A DNA stretch of 64,000 nucleotides from Stereocaulon alpinum. Taxonomy: Eukaryota; Ascomycota; Lecanoromycetes; Lecanorales; Stereocaulaceae. A program made the position numbers and the translations under genes. The notes below the pieces were generated by a model, which had not been told where the DNA came from, did not search any database, and saw only the letters and a list, made by a program, of their open reading frames with translations. The DNA is taken from the NCBI GenBank assembly GCA_018257865.1, contig JAEUBA010000035.1, positions 1 to 64,000 of the forward strand, read 5' to 3'. Of the stretch, positions 1 through 13,095 are shown piece by piece (position 1 is the stretch's first letter; each line of letters starts with the position of its first letter).

Positions 1-8
1 TAGGCGCG

Positions 9-788
9 CCCTTCCTCTCCTTCCCCGCAGTCTCCTATAGATTAAGCGGTTACCTTTAATTATTAAGGGGTATACTCCCCTTAGTACTTAGTATCTTATA
101 ACTAAGGCGTCTAGATAGGTTTAAATAGGTATAATAACTACTTCCGCTTCTAAGACCTAGACCGGTGTTACCTTATATACTCCGAGTACTATCCGTAGGC
201 AGTCGTACTTTTACTTTATATAAGAAATAATTAAACTTATTTTTACTATTTTATAGTTAAACTATTATTAAGCTTTCTACCTTCCTTAATTTTAAATAGT
301 AGTTATACTTATCTCTAAATAATATCTCCTTTTAAATAAATATATAAGAGTATTTAAGGATAACCTTTTTATATACCTTTTACTACTTAGTCTACTTTAT
401 TATTACTTAATTCCTTATTTTTTTTAGTTAAGATACCTATATCTTAATACTCTTTAATATCTATTTCTAAGTTATATTAATATACTTTCTACTTTATTAT
501 TATTAATACTTAATCCTAATTCTTTACTTTAAGCTCTTAAAGGGCCTATACCCCCTTCTTTAGTAATAAGGTAGAGTATATTAAGTATACCCTCCCTCTT
601 TTTCCCTATAATCTTTAATAGATTATATAGTTACCTTTAATTATTAGGTTATAAATCCCCTTTAGTACTTAATATCTTATAACTAAAGTATTTAACTAAG
701 TTTAGATAAGAGGGATAATTATCTTTACCTTTAAGACTTAAACTAGTATTACTTTATATACTTTAAATACTATTCTTAAATAATTATT
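9..788. repeat. Degraded direct repeat, two ~200-bp copies
   Basis: Copy 1 (about 9-208) and copy 2 (about 589-788) share the same order of words, for example GGTTACCTTTAATTATTA versus AGTTACCTTTAATTATTA, then TTAGTACTTA, ATCTTATAACTAA and TACCTTATATACT-like words. The second copy is richer in T and A. The 580-bp spacing would suit a pair of element ends, but no terminal motif is clear. Copy 2 stops just before the left arm of the large inverted repeat. Confidence 0.7.
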
Positions 789-792
789 TTGG

Positions 793-2717
793 CCAGCGAT
801 AGAGACACACCTGTACGCGGTACTAGCTACGAACCTGAATACCTATTCAGAGCTGAGATGTCTCCCCTAATATATTATAGGTTAAACAATATTAAGACGT
901 CGCGTAGTTGCTGAGAACTCTATATAGAGTTTTTCGGGCAACGCGATAACACCTACCCTAACTCTACTATAACTATTATACCTCCCCTACGATCGAGATT
1001 AGACAGCAAGAATTGGTATTAGGTATAGTATCTTAGCCTAACGAGTAAAGAGTATAGGTAACACCTGCCTAGCTGTTAATTCGAAAATCTAATATCTACG
1101 TGCGCTTAATATGTATCTACCGGTTAAGACTAACGCGCAGTCTATCCTAGGGGAAGGCTAGGGTTATAGGTATATAGGACTAAGAGAAGGATATACTAGG
1201 TTATAAATTAGAAGGCGTATTTTAGAAAAGGACGGCCCCTATCTAAGTAGCTAGGCGAGCCTTTAGTGTAAGCGGCGCCGTATAACTATAATTACAAGCT
1301 GAAGGGTTAGCTCCCCCCTAAAGTAAAGTATATAAGGATAGAAGTAAGTACTATCTAATATAACCGGCGGGATATTATACCATCCGATTCTTTATATAAG
1401 TATAGGCCTCCTAGGCGGTGTATATAGCTTCCCCCCTTTCTCGTATCCTCAACTAGCAAACCACCAAACAGCCAAATCCGGTACTACTACGGATACTAAT
1501 AAACACCACTAATTAGCGCTAATAACTCAAACCCTTACAGGACGGCTATATACCCCCTCCTCCCCCCCCCCTATATCAACACAGTAAAGGTTAAAGAAAG
1601 TTATAGGGCGCTTAGCGCTATAATAAAGTTAAAGGATATAGAAGAATACAGCAGGGTCCTTAAGAGCTAAGTATAGTATAAAGGGCGTATATTACAGTTA
1701 GTATTAGAAATAATGTTATAGAGCGCTTAGTATAATATTAAAGAATATAGTTAAGAGTTACTAGTATTAAGGAGGCCTAGGGTATAATCCCTAGACTAAA
1801 AGCAATTATATTATTAAGGATAAGCGGGAGTTTTTATCTAGGCACTATACTATAGTTTCTCTTACGGCTAGGAAAGGTATACTACGTATACTATCTACTA
1901 GTTTCATAAATAATATAATAGAACACCCTTATTAGTATATATAGATACTAGAATAGGCGTATAAACTAATCAATCAAAGTTATTAGCGCTAATTAGTGGT
2001 ATTTATTAGTATCCGTAGTAGTACCGGATTTAGCTGTTTAGTAGTTTACTAGTTAAGGATATAAGAAAGGGGGGAAGCTATATATACCGCCTAGGAGGCC
2101 TATACTTATATAAAGAATTAGATAGTATAATATCCCGCTAGTTATATTAGATAGTACTTACTTCTATCCTTATATACTTTACTTTAGGGGGGAGTAAACC
2201 CTTCAGCTTATAATTATAGTTATATAGTACCGCTTATACTAAAGGCTCGCCTAGCTACTTAGATAGGGGCCGTCCTTTTCTAAAATACGCCTTTTAATTT
2301 ATAACTTAGTATATCCTTCTCTTAGTCCTATATACCTATAACCCTAGTCTTCCCTTAGGATAGACTATATATTAGTCTTAACTAGTAGATATATATTAAG
2401 CGTACGTAGATATTAGATTTTTTAAATTAATAGCTAGGTAGGTATTACCTATACTCTTTACTTATTAGGTTAAGATACTATACCTAATACTAATTCTTAC
2501 TATCTAGTCTCAATTATAGGGGAGGTATAATAGTTATAGTAGAGTTAAGGTAGGTATTATCGCGTTACCTAAAAAACTCTATATAGAGTTCTTAGCAACT
2601 ACGCGACGTCTTAATATCGTTTAACCTATAATATATTAGGGGAGATATCTCAGCTCTGAATAGGTATTTAGGTTCGTAGCTAGCACCGCGTATAGGTGTG
2701 TCTCTATCGCTAGCTGG
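793..2717. repeat. Large inverted repeat, ~740-bp arms
   Basis: The left arm (about 793-1530) is the reverse complement of the right arm (about 1979-2717), with a ~450-bp spacer. Anchors include CCAGCGATAGAGACACACCT on the left against its complement near 2685-2717, CTCTATATAGAGTT in both arms, and TACTACGGATACTAATAAA on the left against its complement near 2005-2025. Arm differences are overwhelmingly C/T or G/A. The outer tip differs by a 4-base insertion (CTAG). It may be two head-to-head copies of one element or long terminal inverted repeats of a small element; no gene lies in the spacer. Confidence 0.85.
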
Positions 2718-2739
2718 TATAGACTTATAAGTAGTAATT

Positions 2740-3840
2740 ATCTTCTAGTAGATAAAGCTATCCCTATAAAAGCTCTTATCTAAGCTATATTATAGCTCTC
2801 TTAGTTTTAATATTATAGTATCTAAGTACTCCGTTAGGGTCTTATCTTTATTATAGTTAATAAATAGTTATAAGGATACGCTATTCTATTTATTAAGGCG
2901 GGCGATTTAGTATTCTCTTCCTTTAAAGTTTCTTTTAAAGGTAAGCTATAGCGAGTCTAGGTTTATTACTAAAAAGGAAGACTAGTTACTAAAGTAGAAA
3001 TTAAGTACGTCGCTGCTAAGTATATACTAAAGAGCTATATAGAGCCTAGTTAATAGTATCCTAGCGTCGGAAGCGGTAGCTAAGAATATATTTAGCTTAT
3101 AGTTAAAGGAGTTACTTCTTCTATTATACTTTATTTCTTCCGTATAGAGCTTAGTTAACGCGGTGAGCTCTTAGGAAAGGCCTTACTCCTAGTAATTAGC
3201 GATAGCGTTATAGATCTTAACGCTGTTAATTAGGGTAGTCCTAGTCGGTGTTTTAATTTTAAATAAGGTAGGTATACTAAGTATATTAGAGTTACCTAAG
3301 GTAGGTATACTAGGCGTGTTAAAATTATTTCCTAAGGTAGGCGTACTAGGCGTATTAGAGTTACTAGTAGAGTTAGTATTAGACTTCTTTACTAGCTTTA
3401 GTACGTCTGTAGGCTAATTAGACTATAGTTAGACTACTAGCCTTACTAGGTACTTATAGACGTAAGTTCCGTCCTTAGGTATAAAGATACTGCGGTTAAA
3501 AAGTAGCTCCCTAAGGCTTCGCAGTATATATTTCTCTACCTTATTAAATAAAGCTTCGTCCTAATTACTAAAGTCTTTAAGGAAGTTAATCTATAGATTA
3601 CGTCCTTCTTCTTTATAGCTTTAGTAGGAGCTTATTACTTAGGTAATATATACTATTAGGGTATCCTTTATTAACTTTTTAGGGTCGTTAAGGATAATTC
3701 CTACTAATATTATTATCCCGCCGTCCTCTTCTATAGTCGGTTGCGTTATTATAAGGGTAGGCGTTATAGCTGTTACTAAGGGTAGGCGTTATAGCTAAGG
3801 CTTTATAGTAGTATAGGTAAGGTTCTTAGTTACAGTTAAA
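2740..3840 (-). pseudogene. RIP-degraded gag-like retrotransposon relic
   Basis: Reading the minus strand gives short coding-like runs broken by TAA/TAG. One run, near 3080-3200, resembles the gag segment of fungal LTR retrotransposons (a KLYTEEIKY... SFNYKLNIF-type stretch). Further upstream (3270-3365) lies a threefold repeat of a P-T-L-G-N-N/S-x-N-T-P motif. No reverse transcriptase, protease or LTR pair could be recognised, so family and limits are uncertain. Stops fit Gln or Trp codons altered by C-to-T/G-to-A change. Confidence 0.35.
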
Positions 3841-4080
3841 ATTTTTATTCGTACCTTACTGATCTAAGGTTGATAACTAATCAGTGTCGGTAGAACCTAG
3901 CTGCTAGGTTATACTAATTAGTAGGTGCTTAATCCCCTATTACCTGCCCCGGACAACCTGATTAGCAGGGTGTCTATTAGGCTTGGTAAACTAGGGATTG
4001 ATTGAATCTAGCTAGCTAAGCTATGGTGTTTTATCTAGGAGTTGGCGCCAAGCCGCTAATTGCGGAGTGCGGAGCGAAGT

Positions 4081-6660
4081 TATTCCGACAGAAAAGAAGA
4101 AACATTAAGAAAGGGATTGACAGCGGGCGGGCACGTTTATGAAGTCTGTTTCGCCCTAGATTCTCATTAACCCGGAGACCGGGCACCAGCTTCTATCACA
4201 TCTGAGTGATGCAGGAACCAGATGGCAGGCACTAAGCACTGCATTGGCAGGACTCGTATCGAGTCTGATGGCTGTTACAGTTTTTACGGTGGCGAGCTTA
4301 TCAGGGTAAGCTTTAAGGCCTGGTCCGGTATCTGTAGCACATCCTCTGCCTGATCAAACAGATTCGCTGCCTTTGGACCTAGATATATACAAGTCTAGGA
4401 CTTTGACACAATCCACAGGGAATCAAGAAAAGGGAAGCTTAAAATCCTGAAACTCAAGCTTCGGGTGGTGGAGAAGAAGCGCGTAGTACTCTTTTTGTCG
4501 CTCCGGGAGATTGACTTCCGTCCCTTGTCAGCCGACAGTCGTTTGCCCCATTATCCCTGAAAGGAGTATTCCAAGAAGGGCAAGGTGCCAGGTACACCAG
4601 ACAGCACCCCGCGAATGACGAATAATCGCCTCACCCTGCCTCTGCTTGCAAGATGCCCCTCGTTCCATTCGTAGCGATACACGGTAATCTCATGCGCGTA
4701 GGAGATATTATTCGGAGTGAAAGAAACCCGTCTTACGTGATTTACCGTGGAAAGGCCCACTTCTAACCTCAAGGTTGACCCAGGTTGCTACCAAATGGCA
4801 AATTTAGGGTGACAATGCCAGCGTTTCGCCACTGGGGAAACGCACGTCACAGGTGGACCCGAATAAACGCATTGGTGCGCCTATCTCGCAGATTGACTTT
4901 GGTAGGAACAGGGATGGATGGACGGTGGGAAGAGGACGCACGGTCCCGTGGACCCAACTACTAAGCGTGATACCTGAAAGTCTAAATTGGGCCGACAGCC
5001 TCGTCAAACCAGTGTGGTGTGTGCAAGGCGCTTTTACGGGACGAGACTCATAACGCAGGGGATTCCCTTCAGTATTTCGTCAGAGCTTTCACCATACTAG
5101 CCAAAGGTTGTCTGCTGAGCGAAACTTGGACAATGACGAGCCGAATTCTGTCATGCATGTCTCGAGATCAGCGTGCATGTGACGTGCGAACCGATCTTTT
5201 CGGGTCGACGAAGCGAAACGGTGACAACTTCATTGTCACCAACGATTGTACAAAATCTACCTTCAGGACCACAAGGATATTAAATCCTCCGATCGGGTTG
5301 TCCAGAAAACTCGTTCTGTTCTTTTGCTCTTTCTCTTATTGTTAACGCTGGTGTAGGAGTACAGTGATCCGATTGCGAACAGAATGCTGAGCTTTAATGT
5401 GTTACCCCCTGGTAACCTCCATAGTCGATTACGCGCAATCAGCTTCGATTTCGCGAAAGAGACGGTCCTTCCTTTATTCGGCTTCTAACGGGAAACTTTA
5501 GGCTGGACAAGACTTAAAGATAGGCTCGGCAGGTACAGTAGCTTCCAACGTCAGAGCCGAGTCCGGAATTCTTCTTGCCGATCGCCACACATTCTCTCCA
5601 CCGCTAACTTCATACATTCAGCTCGCTACCAACATACTCCAAAATGTCATATAATCCGTTTCCAGGCCTTATGTCGACAAGGGTAACCGTAACACACATG
5701 TACGAACGCTACTTAGGCTTCAGCGACCTTCATGTCGACAATGAAGGTGGCACAGCGTCTCGATAGGTATCTCGATTAATCAGGCTTCCCACCTTCCAAA
5801 CATTGCCTATTGCCCACAAAGGTTGCTTTCACCTAGACCTTTCGAATTGCATCGCAACACTTACGACACCCGATACTTCCGTCTCCCTTCCGAGAAGAGC
5901 GGCTATAACCTCCTTTCGCTGATTGCGTCAGGTAATCTGTTCAGCACTATGGCATGACGCATTTTTGGTATGAGAGCAAGAATTACATCGCTATTGAACT
6001 CCATGATAAGGTCTCTTTCTCCAACTTTGGGGCCTGGCTTGGTAGATTCATCTGGCAGTTCGCGAACGTCGACACACAGACAGCGGTTCAACATGGCCAG
6101 TGTCTTTCTATTACAATGTAATAAGATAAAGTCTAGATTCCTACACAATCATAGTCTGCACATAACATCAATGATCATACTCTCGTCTCTTCCTCATACC
6201 CAAATGGCAATCCATGTTGCAAGATGCCAGGCATTGACTTGAACTTCCACCACCAAGATGCTCGTAAAAGCCCTATATAATACGAGTTTAAAACTCAAAC
6301 AGTATAACGAGGCAGGCAGCTATGGAAGAGTCTATGAATACAGTATACATTAGAAGAGGGGCCGACTGGAGTAGTAGAGACCGCAAGTATACTGGCAGGT
6401 ATCTTCCAGAAATCGAAGTCCAGTATCACAGATCAAAATTATCGCGACTTGGTGTGATGCAAAGTGCTAGTGTGTCGGTCCTGAGTATGTCTTTGAGATT
6501 CTCCCTCCTTTTGCAATGGCAGCATTTCCATATTCTCTGATGCCGCTTTATAGAACGTATCCCCAATGCCTGTAGTCGAATTGGTAAATATTAAGTGGTG
6601 CGAGCTATGAGGATTTGTTGCTAACCTACTCGCCACCTTGCATGGCTCGTGCATAAGGCG
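4081..6660. other. No confident gene; one weak spliced candidate
   Basis: Base composition is normal but no frame exceeds about 110 codons and none resembles a known family. At 5644 an ATG follows a pyrimidine/CAA-rich leader and opens a 40-codon frame. A second open run without stop lies at about 5742-5949 (containing NTYDTRYFRLPSEKSGYNLL). They could be exons of one small gene or a remnant, but I could not find an intron that joins them cleanly. Confidence 0.3.
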
Positions 6661-8692
6661 TCATATTTGGCGCCTCACACTCCGTGTGCGATCGTCATCA
6701 CGCATGAGCTTCTGTAGCTCGTCAATGTCTTCGTCTGGCGCACCGTAGTACTCCCTCAATTTCTTGCGTGAACGCTGCTTGTTCAGCCGTCTAGCCCACG
6801 GAACCAATTCTGGGTCGGAAAAGCGGCCTTGCACTTGCGCAAGCGATACAGCAGGCGAGTTGATCGCCGATGGAACATTATCGGTGTGTTCAGCGCGGTA
6901 AACATTGGTCACGGCAGGGCTATGTTGGTATGGTGACAACGGAGGGCTTGATCCTAGAGTCAAATTGCGAGGAACAGGGAAGGACGCAGTAGGCATAGAA
7001 ACTTGATACTGGGCATGGCGATTGCGATCCCCAGATTCAGTTACTACTGTTCCTGGCCAGCTTACGGGATCCAGTGCTTGTCGCAGCAATCCTCTACTAC
7101 CTTCTGCGAGTGATGAGTCTGAAGTGCTTCCACCTACGGAATACTGGTAGCGAGCGGGAATGTTGCCGTATGAGTTGCCTTTACTATTAGGAGTTGTGGC
7201 TGGTACCTGCAATGATTCAGAATCAGGCATATCCGCGGCATTCCAAGCCATTGGGTAAACTTGAGTTGACCAAGGTAGGGAGTTCGCATTGTCAGTCGAC
7301 CATTCCGGTGACATCCTATCAGGCAGGGCCGGTGGTATCAAAGAGTTCTGGTGCTCAAGGAATGATGAATGACTCTGCCCCCATTCATAGGGAGAGGTCA
7401 ATCTATGGATGGAGTGACTCGACTTGTGCAGGCTTCCGCGCCACTTGACAGAGGTGATGGCTAGCTTCGCGAGGTCTGTTGCTTTTTCACTACTTCTCTC
7501 GAGTTGTGACTGAAGCTCTTCGGCCACGACAGGATCCCAGATGGGTTCCTGGCTTGCTGGATAAGTCTCTTGGAGGAAGGTTTGCCAAACAAGAGAGACG
7601 TCACGCCGGGTCAAGAGACCTTGAACAACTTTGTTGATGTCCCATTCGCCAATCGTCTGCATATTCTTGAAATGCTCATTATCGATGTGGTTCAATTGGT
7701 CCTGGATTGATGTAAACAGGGAGATACAGAATCCACAGCTGAGGTATATCTTTGGGCTTGTTTTTTTCCAAGTATCAGCTGAATCGGAGGCCACGTTGTT
7801 TTGGAAATTGTGTATTTTCTCCAAATGTTCTACCAAATTGCGTTTCCTGCTATAGCTCTTTGCTTTTCCTGAGGTGTCGACATCGATACATAGGTTGCAA
7901 GGCCAGACGGTTTCATGCTCCTTCATGTGTCTTTTCCATCCGTCACAAGTTCCAATATGCCGAGGCTTTTTGCAATCAGAGAAAGGACACCCATGGGAAT
8001 GCTTAATAGTAGCCGAAGAAGGAATGGTTCGGCCATCGAAAAAGTTGTCACTCAAGGTCTCGGGATGGAAGCTTGCTGAACTCAGAGAAGTCCTGGGCGT
8101 GCTCGATTTGGTGATACCGGTAGTAAGGGAAGATGGCCAAGCAGAAATGGCTGATGATCCCGTGGTGGAAATAGAGGGTGATACAAGCGGAGCCTCATGC
8201 ACTGACCAGGACGTGGCTTGTTGTGTACCGGCATGAAGGGTAGTATTAGAACATGCTAGGTCGTTGAAAGTGCCTGTAAGACGTGATTAGCCTAAGAATG
8301 TAACGGACCCCGATGCTCCTACCACTCAAGCGGTAGGAGTTCAGCCACTTTGTAACAAGATCATCAGCGCAGTCTTTAAGCTGCAGATATGCGCGGAATT
8401 CATTTTCGGCAAGGGAGCCGGGTTGGAATGGGGCTGGCTGGAACGAGCGGATAACGGCGAGCGACTGAGTGACGAGAAGGTTGTCTAGGTGTTGAAGCAC
8501 ACGGACGGCCTCTTGCTGTGGAGGAGATGGGATGACGTTAAGAATCTGGTAATCTGTAGATGAAAGAATGTGCTCGTTTATCGCTGGTTGATTGAAAGAG
8601 CGGACGTAATCTTGGTCGTAATCTGCTTCCACGATAGGAAGGGGCGACGATCTAGGCTGAAAGGAGCGTGGGGTCGAGTTCGCAGAACTCAT
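6661..8692 (-). CDS. ZR1: C2H2-like zinc-finger protein with twin N-terminal repeats
   Basis: Two exons (8692-8323 and 8273-6661) joined by a 49-nt intron (8274-8322, GTAGGA...GCTAATC...TTACAG) give one 660-residue frame. Residues about 56-88 and 92-122 are two copies of a short helical module ending in a WL/VI...R motif. Residues about 219-243 form a C2H2 finger (CPFSDC...CDGWKRHMKEH), followed by a basic SRKRNLVEHL helix and a C-x2-C...H-x4-H finger (CGFC...HIDNEH, about 303-324), then a conserved VVQGLL...W block. ZR1 is the most divergent member and lacks the second CxFC finger found in ZR2-ZR5. The family is probably nuclear and DNA-binding by analogy; no target is known. The tail is low-complexity and ends in basic KQRSRKK-type residues. 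Confidence 0.85.
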
Positions 8693-11600
8693 ATTGGGCG
8701 TCTAAACACCGAATCACATAGCAATCGAATAAGGCGTCTCCAGGACGTGATATTCTGCAGGCGAATAAGGAGAGACATCGACAATAAGTATTGACGTTGA
8801 CTGAAGATGCTGTAAGCAGATTGAGGCTCCATCCAGGTGATTCTCTTACTCGCGCTGCTGGGTCTGGCAGCCGCTAAAATTTCCTGGCCGGGCACATACT
8901 CGAAACCCATTACCACGACCATAAACAAAATTACATTGTGGCAATAACCTGGCAATCCCGGCCAAGTAAAGTACGTACCTACATAATTCGGGCAAGATGA
9001 GTAAATGTAGGGTCTTATTCTTCTCTGGTGTCGATCGACTTAGAACAGTAGCGGGCACGTGACGGAGCGGAAACTTAACGTGGGATACGAGTATTTATCC
9101 TTAGGTTTGAATGACGATTGAATAAACTCGCGGGCCAATTGAGAACACTATCGATATGCTCGTCAAGCGCTCGGCCCCTGTCAGACCGGCCACTAGTGGA
9201 TACGGGTCCTCCTCTAATTTCGTCCATTAAGTCAGTCAGGAGTCACCATGCCCCACATCAAATGACTGTGACTGGAATCTGCTTAATCCCCACTGTCTTT
9301 GACAGTCTACTTAGGGGCCTGTGCGCACCGTCGTGACCGTTGCAGTCGTCATGTGCTTCAATGATGTAGATTGGACGACAGTTGCTCCGTGGCTAGCGTG
9401 CAGAGCGTGCTCCACCCTGCCCAGCCGATCAGCCATGTGGGGCTGAAGTCTAAACATACCTTCCTTTTTGGGAAATCGACCTTTGAACCCTGAGCCCTAT
9501 GGGGCTGATCGGTTGGGCAGGGTGATCGAGTCACCTTTGATCACCATCCCCCCACATCTCTTGGCATAGACTCGATCAACCCACGCAGTAAACAAGTACT
9601 ACTCACTACGATAATTGAGGATTGAGACGATGCGCAAGTAGAGGGAAGTGGACTGGCTCGCGCACTCAGATTGATGATGTGTACGTTACCAGTTATTACG
9701 CTGGATATTGTGTCTGATGGGAACATGGCGCGATTAGTAAGCAGCATTGAGATTTGCTGAAGAAGACCAGCCGATCTGATTCTGCATACGGAGTAGTTCT
9801 ACCCCTAGATAAGGCGAGATAAGGCGAATAAGCGGTGATCACTGCAGGTCATCGGAAAGCCATTCGACCAATATATGAGACAGGGGTCGTGCCCCCCATC
9901 CAGTGCTCCACATGCTGCTTGAGGGAATTCGCTCATGTTCTGGAAGGTACACATCCTAAATTACATTTGTGAGTAGGAATAGGCGGTCACATGATAGGAC
10001 CATCATCGGATCGTCATAGTCCGGCCTCGATACGAGATTTCATCGAGGTTTCGACAAGAAGTACGAGGATGGGCCTTGGCCAGGTTTCAAATTTCGGGTT
10101 GTCCGACACAAGCTCATTGCAAGATTAATTTCCTTGACCGCCTTTCGCGGGCCTTCAGTAATGCCTTCATTATCTACCAGCGGAGAATAGTGCAACGCCT
10201 TCCCACGTTGATGGTATCAACAACAGCGGCGTTATACATTATGTTGGCCTCTACTCTTGGCCAAGTAGAATCCCAGAATAACGCACAGGAGTGACTACAC
10301 CACTTTCTCACGAGCATCCATCATCTCTTCAGCATCAGCCGCAGCATGCTAGCCTTTTGTTACGAACATCATTTCTTGCATGCCTCTCTACGAATATACC
10401 ATATGACGTTCATTAAGGAGCTCGTCGCGATGAACCTGCACAGTGACCCGCACGCACGAACATATGCAAGCTTCTGGCTCACTATACTGCTGATAGATCG
10501 TGTTAGCCCTTTCAGACCCTCTCTACCGCCCGGAGTCACCCCAGTAGGTCCTCCACAGCGCTGAGAGCAGGTGCGGCCTACGCTCTGGCAACGTCTCTAG
10601 TACCTCAACTGCCCGCCTAATGGCTTCCTTGCGGGCCGCAGCGCCCGAAGGGCAGCCCTAGATAACCTTAGAGGCATCCTTATAGGGTCGATCTTGCGGG
10701 TAGGTAGGGCTGACCACGTAGGTAAATCTCATTGTCTGACTGAATTGGACTGCACGCCCGCATAAGGCGCGGCCTCTTTCGATCGCTCTTCTTGAAGCGA
10801 GGCTGTCCTCTATCTACATCGCACGGAACACCACTCCAATATAGCTACCGATCCACCCCATTGGCCCCGGCCCTCGAGCATCGCAAGAGACTCATCTGAC
10901 ACGGCTGTTTACATCAGTCTCCACAAGCATGCCTCTAAGACCCTCGCATTACCATCAGAAGCCCAGCAAACGCCGTAGACCTCGGCGGCAACGCCATCAG
11001 TCAGATTGCCTGGATACGCACCCACGCTGTGGAATATGACGCGTGAGTCATATACTTAGACAAAATTGTTACTCTTGCAATGTTCTGCACCCATAGTCCT
11101 GGAATTACGAGCACTGGCACAACAACAACGATGATGCCACTCGGTGTTGCCCACTTATTCGAGACCTGGTATGAGGCCTACTGCCAATACACCGCGACCT
11201 ACCACACCCCTGATATTGTCCGCGTTCTAGCAAACATCGTCGTCCACCGCATTCTTCTCGAGGACAACACTAAGACTGGAGTCACGGCATCCATGTCATC
11301 TTGAGTGAGTCCAGGGTCTTTCTCACATACCATGGCGCCGTCACTCTCACCTTGAACGGGGCAACAGGCGATAGCCATTCGACCCACGCTACTTCACAGC
11401 CGGGCTCGCCCGCAACATCGCCCGAACTGGCACGCGTCTCACAATGCAGGCGACAAAGTTAAAACTGTTGAGAAATTGCATCGAGTGCAAGACGCCGCCA
11501 CCAGGTAGGTCGGGCACGAGCTTGTCCTATCGGATGCGAAGCTTGATGAATGTGTCAATGGTGTGTCCTGGTCGTGGTCCCATGCTAGTGGTACCGCAAG

Positions 11601-13095
11601 TATGGGCAGAGTCGTCGACAGCCATTGTTGCGTACATGGTACGGAGAGTCTGCGTGTGGCTGATAGCAGCATCATGCCGCTTTCAATTACGGCGCACTCG
11701 CCTACACCCCATGTACATAAGTGTTTATTCGTCTGCCGATTTAGAGCACACGCAACTTAAGAGCATACCTTTTGATGAGATCCTGTCCTGCCGAACAAGG
11801 CGTATCCACATACAATGTTATCCAATGATTGCGACGAGATTGAAAATCAAGTGACGACAGAGCACGGACCAGGAGGCATTAAAGAGTATTTCCATAGGCT
11901 AGATTAAATGCCGCCCCCTGGCAAAAGACCACTTTACCTCGAAGTTACAAAGTCATTGCCGGATCGAGTCTGATGTTCTCCCATCGATTATCCAATGAAA
12001 TGTGTCAAGATTGGCTGGTAACCTGCTCATGCTAGGTATTCTAGGTTCATAGAAGACGGGATTTGATAAAATAAACGACAAAGAACAACAGACGATCTGG
12101 AGAGAGTCTGCAAAGTCCGCGGTGATGTGTGTTGCAGGCTGCGCTAGCGGCGGCTTATCATGCTCATAGATGACGGTATTGAACAGCGTCATTCCCTTTG
12201 GGCCTCACTGCAAAGATCACATTAGCCACGCACATTAGTCTCTGATGTGGAACTGAGATCACAGGTCGATAATGCAGGCTGATATCGCAAGATTAGCAAA
12301 GTAATACCTCTGCGGTCACATCGATTCTTATGTGGCTTGATCTGGGTAGCTGGGAGCGTGTGTTGGTGATTGGGCTTACGTTCGCTCCAGCCCGTCCCGT
12401 CTACTACGACATAACCAGCGAGACTGGCACAAGAGCCTTTAGAACATCACAGCGACTTTTCATATATTCCTATCGGTTCTAAGCTTGTGTATTAAAGATT
12501 CTTATATGAATACACATTGTACTAACCTTGATTGTCATGGTTGCAAGGCCATAAAAGAATGTTAGCTTCAGGTAGGCTGATTTAGGCGGCGGGACCCTTT
12601 TCTAGGCCTCGCTTCCTGACTTCTGTCGACCCCGCGAAGCGTGAGATCCCGCAACACGGGTCCTCGGGACCTTATTCCGGTCCAAGAAACCTGCAGCCAG
12701 GTTGAGATCGCGACATACGATCGGGCCGCTAGAAATCGTTAGTCAGGATCAGCCTATAAGGTCCGAAGAGAAGCAGACTGTTAGCGCCACTGCTGCAACA
12801 GTACATTTCATTCCGTGTTTGATGGTTGGATGTCGACTAGACTCAAACCCAGAGAGTGACATATCATCCCGCACATGCTGTGCCAGTCGAGGGTGGGCAG
12901 GTCCCGCCCCCAAGACAGGCGTCTTGCAACAGGCGCGAATTGACAAGCGTATTGCAACCAACATACTATATTCGACGAGACTAACAATCAAACCCCCACC
13001 CATCTAATCCATTATAACAATTACGCTGCTTCCACAGTACCTGCATTTTGTCTTGCGTCCATGTCAATGTGAATCGATCTTTCAAACAATCCAAG
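8693..13095. other. Gene-poor spacer with one foldback element
   Basis: Apart from the foldback element at 9414-9523, no gene is convincing. Around 10970-11300 there is a coding-like run (LGGNAISQIAWIRTHAVEYD) followed by a possible intron (GTGAGT at about 11042, CCCATAG at about 11096) and a run in another frame (LFETWYEAYCQYTATYHTPD). This could be a decayed gene of unknown family. The frames do not join cleanly and no start or end was found. Confidence 0.4.
9414..9523. mobile_element. Foldback MITE-like element, copy 1
   Basis: The left arm (ACCCTGCCCAGCCGATCAGC) is the reverse complement of the right arm ending at 9523 with few mismatches, enclosing ~45 bp with TTGGGAAATCGACCTTTGAA. The same arms and core, inverted, occur at 24128-24285, where the copy is longer and cleaner. 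It has no coding capacity. The outer CCCCCC/GGGGGG ends seen in the other copy are not preserved here. Confidence 0.75.

Larger units (their letters stand above)
1..4080. other. AT-rich, RIP-like repeat island
   Basis: This stretch is strongly enriched in TA-containing words, has almost no open frame, and ends where base composition returns to normal near 4080. It contains a degraded direct repeat, a long inverted repeat and a gag-like relic, each listed separately. Copies within it differ almost only by transitions, as expected from repeat-induced point mutation. No intact gene was seen. Confidence 0.8.

Noticed and set aside
8246..8692. First exons of ZR genes as separate small genes
   Set aside because: In all five cases a phase-1 intron at the same place joins them in frame to the zinc-finger exon, and the total length is divisible by three.
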